Counted from the stretch's first letter, positions 1 through 12,465 are shown. The stretch is DNA of 64,000 nt from Archivesica marissinica (GCA_014843695.1 CM026403.1:10099384-10163383), one strand, 5' to 3'. Translations and numbers: made by a program. Notes: generated from the letters alone by a model not told the origin.

Positions 1-1791
1 TGCACAAGACACAACTATTTGTTGTTGCCCTATGGTCATATAGTAAGTAATGTTTGCACAGGAAACAACCATTTGTGTTGCCCTATGGTCATATAGTAAG
101 TAATGTTTGCACAAGACACAACTATTTGTGTTGCCCTATGGTCATATAGTAAGTAATGTTTGCACAAGACACAACTATTTGTTGTTGCCCTATGGTCATA
201 TAGTAAGTAATATTTGCACAGGACACAACCATTTGTGTTGCCCTATGGTCATATAGTAAGTAATGTTTGCACAAGAACAACTATTTGTTGTTGCCCTATG
301 GTCATATAGTAAGTAATGTTTGCACAAGACACAACTATTTGTTGTTGCCCTATGGTCATATAGTAAGTAATGTTTGCACAGGAAACAACCATTTGTGTTG
401 CCCTATGGTCATATAGTAAGTAATGTTTGCACAAGACACAACTATGTTTTGCTGACCTATGGTCATATAGTAAGTAATGTTTGCACAAGACACAACTATT
501 TGTTGTTGCCCTATGTTCATATAGTAAGTAATGTTTGCACAAGACACAACTATTTGTTTTTGCCTTATGGTCATATAGTAAGTAATGTTTGCACAAGACA
601 CAACTATTTGTGTTGCCCTATGGTCATATAGTAAGTAATGTTTGCACAAGACACAACTATTTGTTGTTGCCCTATGGTCATATAGTAAGTAATGGTTGCA
701 CAGGACACAACTATTTGTGTTTCCCTATGGTCATATAGTAAGCAATGTTTGCACAAGACACAACTATTTGTTGTTGCCCTATGGTCATATAGTAAGTAAT
801 GTTTGCACAAGACACAACTATTTGTTATTGCCATATGGTCATATAGTAAGTAATGTTTGCACAAGACACAACTATTTGTTGTTGCCATATGGCCATATAG
901 TAAGTAATGTTTGCACAGGACACAACTATTTGTTATTGCCATATGGTCATATAGTAAGTAATGTTTGCACAAGACAAAACTATTTGTTGTTGCCCTATGG
1001 TCATATAGTAAGTAATGTTTGGACAGGACACAACTTTTTGTTATTGCCCTATGGTCATATAGTAAGTAATGTTTGCACAAGACACAACTATGTTTTGTTG
1101 CCCTATGGTCATATAGTAAGTAATATTTGCACAGGACACAACTATTTGTTATTGCCCTATGGTCATATAGTAAGTAATGTTTGCACAAGACACAACTATG
1201 TTTTGTTGCCCTATGGTCATATAGTAAGTAATGTATGCACAGGACACAACTATTTTTATCGCCCTATGGTCATATAGTAAGTAATGTTTGCACAAGACAC
1301 AACTATTTGTTATTGCCACTTGGTCATATAGTAAGTAATGTTTGCACAGGACAAAACTATTTGTTATTGCCATGTGGTCATATAGTAAGTAATGTTTTCA
1401 CAAGACACAACTATTTGTTGTTGCCCTATGGTCATATAGTAAGTAATGGTTGCACAGGACACAACTCTTTGTGTTGCCCTATGGTCATATAGTAAGCAAT
1501 GTTTGCACAAGACACAACTATTTGTTGTTGCCCTATGGTCATATAGTAAGTAATGTTTGCACAAGACACAACTATTTGTTGTTGCCCTATGGTCATATAG
1601 TAAGTAATATTTGCACAGGACACAACCATTTGTGTTGCCCTATGGTCATATAGTAAGTAATGTTTGCACAAGAACAACTATTTGTTGTTGCCCTATGGTC
1701 ATATAGTAAGTAATGTTTGCACAAGACACAACTATTTGTTGCCCTATGGTCATATAGTAAGTAATATTTGCACACGACACAACTATTTGTT
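1..1791. repeat. 54-bp minisatellite, first block
   Basis: Direct repeats of a 54-bp unit (52-53 bp variants lack one or two bases in the ttgttgttgcc part), each carrying the core ggtcatatagtaagtaatg. The period is divisible by three, so both strands show long repetitive open frames; these are not genes. The array already runs at the window's left edge, so its true start is not seen. It is split from its second block by a SINE. Confidence 0.97.
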
Positions 1792-1970
1792 AGTTGATAC
1801 AAATTTATATTAGCTCGATTGTGAAACAAGTTATTTCAACTTATATAAATCACTCTCGAGACCTCATTCCTGATGGAATCCATCGACCCGAGGGAGAGAG
1901 AATAGGCAACGTGGAATTTAAATGCCTTGCCTAAGGGCACAATCGTAACGGCTCCAGTGGGGCTCGAACA
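1792..1970 (-). mobile_element. SINE-A copy, 5'-truncated, inside the 54-bp array
   Basis: Matches the other SINE-A copies at 12209, 27383, 35354 and 51319. Read on the minus strand it runs from the end of the tRNA-like head (box B region, ttcgagccccactgg) through the body with ctccctcgggtcgatgg to the A/T-rich tail. The box A part of the head is missing. The array continues on both sides, so the SINE landed in a pre-existing array or was captured by its rearrangement. Confidence 0.85.
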
Positions 1971-2998
1971 TAATTATTTGTTGTTGCCCTATGGTCATAT
2001 AGTAAGTAATGTTTGCACAAGACACAACTATGTTTTGCTGACCTATGGTCATATAGTAAGTAATGTTTGCACAAGACACAACTATTTGTTGTTGCCCTAT
2101 GTTCATATAGTATGTAATGTTTGCACAAGACACAACTATTTGTTGTTGCCTTATGGTCATATAGTAAGTAATGTTTGCACAAGACACAACTATTTGTGTT
2201 GCCCTATGGTCATATAGTAAGTAATGTTTGCACAAGACACAACTATTTGTTGTTGCCCTATGGTCATATAGTAAGTAATGGTTGCACAGGACACAACTAT
2301 TTGTGTTGCCCTATGGTCATATAGTAAGCAATGTTTGCACAATACACAACTATTTGTTGTTGCCCTATGGTCATATAGTAAGTAATGTTTGCACAAGACA
2401 CAACTATTTGTTGTTGCCATATGGTCATATAGTAAGCAATGTTTGAACAAGACACAACTATTTGTTGTTGCCATATGGTCATATAGTAAGTAATGTTTGC
2501 ACAGGACACAACTATTTGTTATTGCCATATGGTCATATAGTAAGTAATGTTTGCACAAGACACAACTATTTGTTGTTGCAATATGGTCATATAGTAAGTA
2601 ATGTTTGCACAAGACACAACTATTTGTTGTTGCCATATGGTCATATAGTAAGTAATGTTTGCACAAGACACAACTATTTGTTGTTGCCATATGGTCATAT
2701 AGTAAGTAATGTTTGCACAGGACACAACTATTTGTTATTGCCATATGGTCATATAGTAAGTAATGTTTGCACAAGACACAACTATTTGTTGTTGCCATAT
2801 GGTCATATAGTAAGTAATGTTTGCACAGGACACAACTATTTGTTGTTGCCCTATGGTCATATAGTAAGTAATGTTTGCACAAGACACAACTATCTGTTGT
2901 TGCCCTATGGTCATATAGTAAGTAATGTTTGCACAATACACACCTATTTGTGTTGCCCTATGGTCATATAGTAAGTAATTACTTACATTACTTACTAT
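1971..2998. repeat. 54-bp minisatellite, second block
   Basis: Continuation of the array at 1-1791 beyond the SINE. The variant run around 2028 (tatgttttgctgacc followed by a unit with ctatgttcat) also occurs around 441, an offset of about 1,587 bp. The two blocks therefore contain a duplicated segment and are not one simple homogenised array. Confidence 0.95.
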
Positions 2999-3105
2999 AT
3001 GACCATAGGCCAAAAAGTAATTACTTATTTTTATGACCATAGGGCAACACAAATAATTGTATCTTGTGCAATTTGTAAGTAATTACTTACTATATGACCA
3101 TAGGG
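2981..3105. repeat. Inverted 54-bp units at array end
   Basis: At about 2985 the array turns round. The sequence taagtaattacttac is palindromic and is followed by reverse-complement units (cttactatatgaccatag seen three times) up to 3105. There the unrelated 47-bp array begins. Confidence 0.85.
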
Positions 3106-4439
3106 CACGTAGCAATATGTTATGTGATGTTGCTGTACACCGGCATGTACTGCACGTAGCAATATGTTATGTGGTGTTGCTGTACACCGGCATGTACTGC
3201 ACGTAGCAATATGTTATGTGGTGTTACTGTACACCGACATGTACTGTACGTAGCAATATGTTATGTGGTGTTGCTGTACACCGGCATGTACTGCACGTAG
3301 CAATATGTTATGTGGTGTTGCTGTACACCGGCATGTACTGCACGTAGCAATATGTTCTGTGGCGTTACTGTACACCGCCATGTACTGCACGTAGCAATAT
3401 GTTATGTGGTATTACTGTACACCGGCATGTACTGCACGTAGCAATATGTTATGTGGTGTTGCTGTACACCGGCATGTACTGCACGTAGCAATATGTTCTG
3501 TGGCGTTACTGTACACCGCCATGTACTGCACGTAGCAATATGTTATGTGGTGTTACTGTACACCGGCATGTACTGCACGTAACAATATGTTATGTGGTGT
3601 TACTGTACACCGGCATGTACTGCACGTAGCAATATGTTATGTGGTGTTACTGTACACCGGCATGTACTGCACGTAGCAATATGTTATGTGGTGTTACTGT
3701 ACACCGGCATGTACTGCACGTAGCAATATGTTATGTGGTGTTACTGTACACCGGCATGTACTGCACGTAGCAATATGCTATGTGATGTTGCTGTACACCG
3801 GCATGTACTGCACGTAGCAATATGTTCGGTGGTGTTGCTGTACACCGGCATGTACTGCACGTAGCAATATGTTATGTGGTGTTGCTGTACACCGGCATGT
3901 ACTGCACGTAGCAATATGTTCTGTGGTATTGCTGTACACCGGCATGTACTGCACCTAGCAATATGTTATGTTATGTGGTGTTGCTTGCTGTACACCGGCA
4001 TGTACTGCACGTAGCAATATGTTCTGTGGTGCTACTGTCCACCGGCATGTACTGCACGTAGCAATATGTTCTGTGGTGCTACTGTCCACCGGCATGTACT
4101 GCACGTAGCAATATGTTATGTGGTGTTGCTGTACACCGGCATGTACTGCACGTAGCAATATGTTCTGTGGTGTTACTGTATACCGGCATGTACTGCATGT
4201 AGCAATATGTTCTGTGGTGCTACTGTACACCAGCATGTACTGCACGTAGCAATATGTTATGTGGTGTTGCTGTACACCGGCATGTACTGCACGTATCAAT
4301 ATGTTCTGTAGTGTTACTGTACACCCACATGTACTGCACGTAGCAATATGTTCTGCGGTGTTACTGTACACCGGTATGTACTGCACGTAGCAATATGTTC
4401 TGTGGTGCTACTGTCCACCGGTATGTACTGCACGTAGCA
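3105..4439. repeat. 47-bp minisatellite
   Basis: About 28 copies of a 47-bp unit carrying cacgtagcaatatgtt, a variable tgtggtgttgctg part and tacaccggcatgtactg. The open minus-strand frame at 3955-4386 is only repeat translated in frame and is not called a gene. Confidence 0.96.
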
Positions 4440-4692
4440 TTCACTCTCAATGTGCGTGGTTTGGTGTGTTTATGCACCAAACAGTAGTCTGTCTGGAATT
4501 AACTAAAACAAAGTGTTTTAGCCAGGCAGATCAGGATTGATTGCCTTTCTCGGGTTAACCTTTGTCTCTCTGCATAATAAACCGCTAATGTTCACAATAA
4601 ATCTCGACGTCAGTTAATCGTATTTAATTTGTTCTACGCGTCGACAAGATGTTGTTCTCAGTACGTCCTTGCAACAGATACACGACAATGTT
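4440..4692. other. Unique sequence, no gene recognised
   Basis: No repeat period, domain or convincing splice-bounded open frame is seen between the 47-bp array and the SINE-E fragment. Confidence 0.6.
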
Positions 4693-4795
4693 CTGCCTAT
4701 TTGCACTATCCTCCAAACATCTAAAATGACTAATATCTTCAGGAGGCGTCGCCCATATGGGTAACCGGTAGCGACGATAAATAAACGTAAAAAAC
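4693..4795 (+). mobile_element. SINE-E fragment (3' end)
   Basis: About 100 bp matching the 3' part of the complete SINE-E copy at 53425-53719. It includes gcactatcctccaaa, cttcaggaggcgtcgc and gcaaccggtagcgacg-type sequence followed by ataaataaacgt. The tRNA-like head is absent. Confidence 0.85.
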
Positions 4796-4897
4796 AAACA
4801 GGCTATACTGAAGAAAATAAAGACAAAACTATTACATATAAATATAGGACGATTGAAAACAACTCACTCACTCTGCATAATACACACTCGGATATGT

Positions 4898-4903
4898 TTT
4901 ATT
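4898..4903 (-). terminator. Candidate poly(A) signal
   Basis: AATAAA on the minus strand about 20 nt downstream of the stop of the candidate exon at 4922-5129. Confidence 0.3.
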
Positions 4904-4921
4904 GATTAAAAAGTGCATAAG

Positions 4922-5129
4922 TTAGTAATTAAATGCAAACATGTTGACAATAACATGAAACCATGCCCAACATAATACCACGTCCATGCTGGAACATCCG
5001 CGAATCATATGGGAACCAACTATTGCTGCAGAATTCCAACTACGTAAATAGATGGACCTGGCCAGTTCTGGGTTCCAGCTCAAGCCTGTATTTCTATGCG
5101 CACACCAGTGAAAGCTTGGAACTAGTTCC
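4922..5129 (-). CDS. Possible terminal coding exon of an unidentified gene
   Basis: On the minus strand the sequence attgttttcag (a good 3' splice site ending at 5130) is followed by 68 open codons and a TAA at 4922-4924. An AATAAA lies at 4898-4903, about 20 nt past the stop. One leading base completes a codon from an upstream exon, which would lie at or beyond the assembly gap that begins 25 bp away. The C-terminal part is hydrophobic (Val, Leu, Cys, Trp, Phe), compatible with a membrane segment. No family is recognised. A 68-codon open run by chance is not rare, so the support is the combination of acceptor, stop and polyadenylation signal. Confidence 0.28.
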
Positions 5130-5153
5130 CTGAAAACAATTTTAATACCTATA

Positions 5154-6153
5154 NNNNNNNNNNNNNNNNNNNNNNNNNNNNNNNNNNNNNNNNNNNNNNN
5201 NNNNNNNNNNNNNNNNNNNNNNNNNNNNNNNNNNNNNNNNNNNNNNNNNNNNNNNNNNNNNNNNNNNNNNNNNNNNNNNNNNNNNNNNNNNNNNNNNNNN
5301 NNNNNNNNNNNNNNNNNNNNNNNNNNNNNNNNNNNNNNNNNNNNNNNNNNNNNNNNNNNNNNNNNNNNNNNNNNNNNNNNNNNNNNNNNNNNNNNNNNNN
5401 NNNNNNNNNNNNNNNNNNNNNNNNNNNNNNNNNNNNNNNNNNNNNNNNNNNNNNNNNNNNNNNNNNNNNNNNNNNNNNNNNNNNNNNNNNNNNNNNNNNN
5501 NNNNNNNNNNNNNNNNNNNNNNNNNNNNNNNNNNNNNNNNNNNNNNNNNNNNNNNNNNNNNNNNNNNNNNNNNNNNNNNNNNNNNNNNNNNNNNNNNNNN
5601 NNNNNNNNNNNNNNNNNNNNNNNNNNNNNNNNNNNNNNNNNNNNNNNNNNNNNNNNNNNNNNNNNNNNNNNNNNNNNNNNNNNNNNNNNNNNNNNNNNNN
5701 NNNNNNNNNNNNNNNNNNNNNNNNNNNNNNNNNNNNNNNNNNNNNNNNNNNNNNNNNNNNNNNNNNNNNNNNNNNNNNNNNNNNNNNNNNNNNNNNNNNN
5801 NNNNNNNNNNNNNNNNNNNNNNNNNNNNNNNNNNNNNNNNNNNNNNNNNNNNNNNNNNNNNNNNNNNNNNNNNNNNNNNNNNNNNNNNNNNNNNNNNNNN
5901 NNNNNNNNNNNNNNNNNNNNNNNNNNNNNNNNNNNNNNNNNNNNNNNNNNNNNNNNNNNNNNNNNNNNNNNNNNNNNNNNNNNNNNNNNNNNNNNNNNNN
6001 NNNNNNNNNNNNNNNNNNNNNNNNNNNNNNNNNNNNNNNNNNNNNNNNNNNNNNNNNNNNNNNNNNNNNNNNNNNNNNNNNNNNNNNNNNNNNNNNNNNN
6101 NNNNNNNNNNNNNNNNNNNNNNNNNNNNNNNNNNNNNNNNNNNNNNNNNNNNN
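5154..6153. other. Assembly gap of exactly 1,000 N
   Basis: A run of 1,000 N, which looks like a fixed-size scaffold placeholder. The right flank opens directly in mid-unit of the 46-bp array, so unresolved array sequence is probably hidden here. The minus-strand open frame spanning it is meaningless. Confidence 0.99.
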
Positions 6154-7645
6154 TTAAACACAGGCCACCACAAATGTCAAATCATAGGTTTCCACATGGT
6201 TAAACACAGGCCACCACAAATGTCAAATCATAGGTTGCCACATGGTCAAACACAGGCCACCACAAATGTCAAATCATAGGTTGCCACATGGTTAAACACA
6301 GGCCACCACAAATGTCAAATCATAGGTTGCCACATGGTTAAACACAGGCCACCACAAATGTCAAATCATAGGTTGCCACATGGTTAAACACAGGCCACCA
6401 CAAATGTCAAATCATAGGTTGCCACATGGTTAAACACAGGCCACCACAAATGTCAAATCATAGGTTGCCACATGGTCAAACACAGGCCACCACAAATGTC
6501 AAATCATAGGTTGCCACATGGTCAAACACAGGCCACCACAAATGTCAAATCATAGGTTGCCACATGGTCAAACACAGGCCACCACAAATGTCAAATCATA
6601 GGTTGCCACATGGTCAAACACAGGCCACCACAAATGTCAAATCATAGGTTGCCACATGGTCAAACACAGGCCACCACAAATGTCAAATCATAAGTTGCCA
6701 CATGGTTAAACACAGGCCACCACAAATGTCAAATCATAGGTTGCCACATGGTTAAACACAGGCCACCACAAATGTCAATCATAGGTTGCCACATGGTTAA
6801 ACAAGGCCACCACAAATGTCAAATCATAGGTTGCCACATGGTTAAACACAGGCCACCACAAATGTCAAATCATAGGTTGCCACATGGTTAAACACAGGCC
6901 ACCACAAATGTCAAATCATAGGTTGCCACATGGTTAAACACAGGCCACCACAAATGTCAAATCATAGGTTGCCACATGGTCAAACACAGGCCACCACAAA
7001 TGTCAAATCATAGGTTGCCACATGGTTAAACACAGGCCACCACAAATGTCAAATCATAGGTTGCCACATGGTTAAACACAGGCCACCACAAATGTCAAAT
7101 CATAGGTTGCCACATGGTCAAACACAGGCCACCACAATTGTCAAATCTTAGGTTGCCACATGGTTAAACACAGGCCACCACAATGTTTGGTTGTGGTGGG
7201 TCAAATCATAGGTTGCCACATGGTTAAACACAGGCCACCACAATGGTCAAATCATAGGTTGCCACATGGTTAAACACAGGCCACCACAATGGTCAAATCA
7301 TAGGTTGCCTCATGGTTAAACACAGGCTGCCACAATGGTCAAATCTTAGGTTGCCTCATGGTTAAACACAGGCCACCCATAGGTTTCCTCATGGTCAAAC
7401 ACAGGCCACCACAATGGTCAAATCATGGTCAAAACATAGGCCCCCACCATGGTCAAAATACAGGCTGCCACATGGTCCAAACCTAGGCTGACATATTGTC
7501 AAAACTGTGGCTGCCACATCACGACCTAGGCCACATGGTCAAAATCTCAGCTGCCACATGATCAAGACACAGGCTGCCACAATGGTCAAAACACAGGCCA
7601 CCACATTACAACCTAGGCCACATGGTCAAGGCACAGGCTGCCACA
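6154..7645. repeat. 46-bp minisatellite, degenerating to the right
   Basis: A 46-bp unit with acacaggccaccacaaatgt and caaatcataggttgcc. It is nearly perfect from the gap edge to about 7130, then progressively diverged and shortened until about 7645. The gradient suggests active homogenisation on the gap side. The open frame at 7507-7719 is made of decayed units. Confidence 0.95.
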
Positions 7646-7873
7646 TTAACCAGACAAGATGTACTATTAATATATATTCCTTTCAGTATCGAGACATTCC
7701 CACAAAACAATTATATTAGTATGTTTCAATTACAATAATTAAAACCTGTGTGGTCTGCATTGGACAAACTTTGTTGAAACATTTTATGAAAACTCACTGT
7801 CCCACATACATCGCCATATAACTGGCTAACTTTATTCATTGCAGTCATATATACATTTAGAACTTGTGTTAAA

Positions 7874-8092
7874 ATTGTTATAGATCTCCATGACATGTTA
7901 TAAATCCTCGTGACGTGACTTGCGTGACGTTATAGATCTCCATGACATGTTTTATAGATCTCCATGACATGTTATAAATCCTCGTGACGTGACTTGCGTG
8001 ACGTTATAGACCTCCATGACATGTTATAAATCCTCGTGACGTGACTTGCGTGAGACGTTATAGATCTCCATGACATTAGATCTCCATGACTA
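7874..8092. repeat. 52-bp minisatellite, about 4 copies
   Basis: Units with tatagatctccatgacatg and aaatcctcgtgacgtgactt, some partial. Unique A/T-rich sequence with no recognised gene lies before it (7646-7873). Confidence 0.88.
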
Positions 8093-8199
8093 CACCACAC
8101 AATCATGTTGGCACTAGCATAAAATATCATGAAACTTAATGAGAGACATTGATCAGTTACTGCCCCTGAGTACTCTTCAAGGAGGATAGGTTTTTAATT

Positions 8200-9537
8200 G
8201 GTGTAGTGTAGTTACAGGCTGGTTTGTGTGTAGTTACTGACTGGCTTGTGTGTAGTTACTGGCTGGTTTGTGTGTAGTTACTGACTGGCTTGTGTGTAGT
8301 TACTGGCTGGCGTGTGTGTAGTTACTGGCTGGTGTGTGTGTAGTTACTGGCTAGCGTGTGTGTAGTTACTGGCTGGCTTGTGTGTAGTTACTGGCTGGCT
8401 TGTGTGTAGTTACTGGCTGGCTTGTGTGTAGTTACTGACCTGGCTTGTGTGTAGTTACTGGCTAGCTTGTGTGTAGTTACTGGCTGGTGTGTGTGTAGTT
8501 ACAGGATGGCGTGTGTGTAGTTCCTGGCTGGCTTGTGTGTAGTTACTGGCTGACGTGTGTGTAGTTACAGGCTGGTTTGTGTGTAGTTACTGACTGGCTT
8601 GTGTGTAGTTACTGGCTGGCATGTGTGTAGTTACTGGCTGGCGTGTGTGTAGTTACTGGCTGGCGTGTGTGTAGTTACTGACTGGCGTGTGTGTAGTTAC
8701 TGGCTGGTTTGTGTGTAGTTACTGACTGGCTTGTGTATAGTTACAGGCTGGTTTGTGTGTAGTTACTGACTGGCTGTGTGTAGTTGCTGGCTGGCGTGTG
8801 TGTAGTTACTGGCTGGCTTGTGTGTAGTTACTGGCTGGCTTGTGTGTAGTTACTGACCTGGCTTGTGTGTAGTTACTGGCTGGCTTGTGTGTAGTTACTG
8901 GCTGGCGTGTGTGTAGTTACTGGCTGGCGTGTGTGTAGTTCCTGGCTGGCTTGTGTGTAGTTACTGGCTGGCGTGTGTGAAGTTACTGGCTGGCTTGTGT
9001 GTAGTTACTGACCTGGCTTGTGTGTAGTTACTGGCTAGCTTGTGTGTAGTTACTGGCTGGTGTGTGTGTAGTTACAGGATGGCGTGTGTGTAGTTCCTGG
9101 CTGGCTTGTGTGTAGTTACTGGCTGGCTTGTGTGTAGTTACTGGCTGGCTTGTGTGTAGTTACTGACTGGCTTGTGTGTAGTTACAAGCTGGATTGTGTG
9201 TAGTTACAAGCTGGATTGTGTGTTACAAGTTACGGACCTGGCTTGTGTATAGTTACAGGCTGGATTGTGTGTAGTTACAGGCTGGATTGTGTGTAGTTAC
9301 GGACCTGGCTTGTGTATAGTTACAGGCTGGCTTGTGTATAGTTACAGGCTGGATTGTGTATAGTTACAGGCTGGATTGTGTGTAGTTACAAGCTGGATTG
9401 TGTGTAGTTACAGGCTGGATTGTGTGTAGTTACAGGCTGGATTGTGTGTAGTTACAAGCTGGATTGTGTGTAGTTATGGGCCTGGCGTGTGTGTAGTTCC
9501 GTGCCTGGCTTGTCTGTATTCACAGGCCTGGCTTGTA
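8200..9537. repeat. 22-bp minisatellite
   Basis: About 60 copies of a 22-bp unit, tagttactggctggcttgtg plus tg, with sub-variants (ggcgtg, ggattg, gacctgg) that cluster regionally. Variants with ggatt dominate the right end. Confidence 0.96.
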
Positions 9538-9800
9538 CCAGTATGTATATATTGTACTGTAGCAAGATGGTTCCATTCCATATACAAGTAAAGAGGTATA
9601 TATACATTTAGGTTTAGGATAGAAATGTTTAGGATTGTTATTTTAGGTTAAAGTGATACATGTACTCAAATCCACTGTATTGTTATGCATATTAAAGAAA
9701 GAAAGCTGCTTATCATGTGTTGATTTCTTTATAAAAATACTAATAATAACAAAGTGTTTATGCTATGAAGGTAGCTCGAGAAGGTGCAACATAATAGCAT
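9538..9800. other. Unique A/T-rich spacer
   Basis: No gene or repeat recognised. The plus-strand open frame beginning at 9653 runs into the adjacent SINE head and is not supported. Confidence 0.5.
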
Positions 9801-10041
9801 TAGCGCAGTGGTTAGCACGCTCACTTCTCACCAATGCAACCCGGGTTCGATCCTCGGACCGGGAAGTATGTAAGATGGTACGGTGATCACCAGATCAGAC
9901 ACATGGGTTTTCTCAGGGTACTCCGATTGCCTCCCACACGAATGACCACATTTACGCTTTCATCCGCGCCAACGAGAGTGATTAATATAAGTTGTTAAAA
10001 CTTGCTTCGGCAATCGTTGTAAAATAAATAAAGTTTAAAAC
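9801..10041 (+). mobile_element. SINE-B, complete, with target-site duplication
   Basis: The tRNA-like head carries box A (tagcgcagtgg) and box B (gggttcgatcc). The body includes gggttttctcagggtactcc and ctcccacacgaatgacc. The tail is agagtgattaatataagttg, then cttgcttcggcaatcgttg and aaataaataaagtttaaa. It is flanked by aatagcat at 9793-9800 and 10042-10049. Confidence 0.88.
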
Positions 10042-10065
10042 AATAGCATAATGTATAACTTATGT

Positions 10066-10138
10066 ACATTGATTCGAACCTACAGCTGTGCAGGGCAAGT
10101 GATTTGAAGACAACGACCATAACCACTTTGAGGCCCCA
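10066..10138 (-). mobile_element. tRNA-like SINE head remnant (SINE-F)
   Basis: On the minus strand, ggggcctcaaagtggttatg (box A-like) is followed about 50 bp later by taggttcgaatc (box B-like). The spacing fits a tRNA-derived SINE head. No body or tail was recognised, and the loop regions do not give a convincing functional tRNA. Confidence 0.45.
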
Positions 10139-10283
10139 AAGTGCTACAGTTTGTAGAAGATTCGTTAATATATAACAGAATAGTCCATTCCTAAATTACA
10201 GTGTTAATTAATCCTTCCACCCCTACAGTTTGTAGAAGATTCCTTAATGTACATGTAAGACCAAATAGTCGATTAAGCACAAC

Positions 10284-12200
10284 GAGTGGTCTTCACTTGA
10301 CCAGGTGCTGTTTAGTGGTGTGTAGTACAAACATAGAGTGGTCTTCACTTGATCAGATACTGTTTAGTGGAGTATAAACACAGAGTGGTCTTCACTTGAC
10401 CAGATACTGTTTAGTGGTATGGAGTATAAACACAGAGTGGTCTTCACTTGACCAGGTGCTGGTTGGTGGTGTGTAGTACAAACATAGAGTGGTCTTCACT
10501 TGACCAGGTGCTGTTTAGTGGTGTGTAGTACAAACATAGAGTGGTCTTCACTTGATCAGATGCTGTTTAGTGGAGTATAAACACAGAGTGGTCTTCACTT
10601 GACCAGGTGCTGTTTAGTGGTGTGTAGTACAAACATAGAGTGGTCTTCCCTTGACCAGATGCTGTTTAGTGGTGTGGAGTATAAACACAGAGTGATCTTC
10701 CCTTGACCAGATACTGTTTAGTGGTGTGGAGTATAAACACAGAGTGATCTTCCCTTGATCAGATGCTGTTTAATGGTGTGGAGTATAAACATAGAGTGGT
10801 CTTCCCTTGACCAGATGCTGTTTAGTGAAGTATAAACACAGAGTGGTCTTCCCTTGACCAGATGCTGTTTAGTGGAGTATAAACACAGAGTGGTCTTCCC
10901 TTGACCAGATGCTGTTTAGTGGAGTATAAACACAGAGTGGTCTTCCCTTGACCAGATGCTGTTTAGTGGAGTATAAACACAGAGTGGTCTTTCCTTGACC
11001 AGATGCTGTTTAGTGGTGTGGAGTATAAACACAGAGTGATCTTCCCTTGACCAGGTGTTGTTTAGTGGTGTGGAGTATAAACACAGAGTGGTCTTCACTT
11101 GACCAGATACTGTTTAGTGGTGTGGAGTATAAACACAGAGTGGTCTTCACTTTACCAGATGCTGTTTAGTGGTATGGAGTATAAAAATAGAGTGGTCTTC
11201 CCTTGACCAGATGCTGTTTAGTGGTGTGGAGTATAAACACAGAGTGGTCTTCACTTGACCAGATACTGTTTAGTGGTGTGGAGTATAAACACAGAGTGGT
11301 CTTCACTTGACCAGGTGCTGTTTAGTGGTGTGTAGTACAAACATAGAGTGGTCTTCCCTTGACCAGATGCTGTTTAGTGGTGTGGAGTATAAACACAGAG
11401 TGATCTTCCCTTGACCAGATACTGTTTAGTGGTGTGGAGTATAAACACAGAGTGATCTTCCCTTGATCAGGTGCTGTTTAATGGTGTGGAGTATAAACAT
11501 AGAGTGGTCTTCCCTTGACCAGATGCTGTTTAGTGAAGTATAAACACAGAGTGGTCTTCCCTTGACCAGATGCTGTTTAGTGGAGTATAAACACAGAGTG
11601 GTCTTCCCTTGACCAGATGCTGTTTAGTGGAGTATAAACACAGAGTGGTCTTCCCTTGACCAGATGCTGTTTAGTGGAGTATAAACACAGAGTGGTCTTC
11701 CCTTGACCAGATGCTGTTTAGTGAAGTATAAACACAGAGTGGTCTTCCCTTGACCAGATACTGTTTAGTGGTGTGGAGTATAAACACAGAGTGGTCTTCC
11801 CTTGACCAGATACTGTTTAGTTGTGTGGAGTATAAACATAGAGTGGTCTTCCCTTGACCAGATACTGTTTAGTTGTGTGGAGTATAAACATAGAGTGGTC
11901 TTCCCTTGACCAGATACTGTTTAGTGGTGTGGAGTATAAACACAGAGTGGTCTTCCCTTGACCAGATACTGTTTAGTGGTGTGGAGTATAAACACAGAGT
12001 GGTCTTCACTTGACCAGATACTGTTTAGTGGTGTGGAGTATAAACACAGAGTGGTCTTCACTTGACCAGATGCTGTTTAGTGGTATGGAGTATAGACACA
12101 GTGGTCTTCACTTGACCGGGTGCTGTTTAGTGGTGTGGAGTATAAACTCAGAGTGGTCTTCACTTGACCAGATGCTGTTTAGTGGTATGGAGTATAAACG
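10284..12200. repeat. 52/47-bp minisatellite
   Basis: Units of 52 bp (gagtggtcttcacttgacca, gatgctgtttagtgg, tgtggagtataaacaca) and a 47-bp form lacking tgtgg. Runs of the 47-bp form occur twice in the same context about 708 bp apart. The array resumes for a few bases at 12452 after a SINE insertion. Just left of the array, acagtttgtagaagattc occurs twice about 80 bp apart. Confidence 0.96.
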
Positions 12201-12208
12201 CATTTATA

Positions 12209-12443
12209 GTTTATACAAATTTATTTTAGCTCGATTGTGAAACAAGTTCCTACAACTTATATTAATCACTCTCGAGACCTCATTCCTGATGGAATCCATT
12301 GCCACGAGGGAGAGAGAAGAGGCAACATGGAATTTAAATGCCTTGCCTAAGGGCACAATCATAACGGCTCCAGCGTGGCTCGAACTCCGGACCTTTCACA
12401 CCTGAAGCGAACGCGCATCCACTGGGCTATCACAACTTCCACA
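12209..12443 (-). mobile_element. SINE-A, near full length, inserted in the 52-bp array
   Basis: Full SINE-A body and tail on the minus strand, with a tRNA-like head that includes gtgatagcccagtgg and ttcgagccacgctgg. It is flanked by catttata at 12201-12208 and 12444-12451, and array sequence continues on both sides. The array therefore predates this insertion. Confidence 0.9.
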
Positions 12444-12465
12444 CATTTATAACACAGAGTGGTCT

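Noticed and set aside
249..3052. Overlapping open frames of 70-248 codons on both strands (KHYLLYDH, NYLLLPYGHIVSN)
   Set aside because: Translation of a 54-bp repeat whose period is a multiple of three; both strands and several frames are open at once.
5142..6173. 343-codon minus-strand frame
   Set aside because: Consists of the N gap.
6154..7480. CRISPR-like array of 46-bp repeats
   Set aside because: No unique spacers between repeats, and the sequence is eukaryotic; it is a plain minisatellite.
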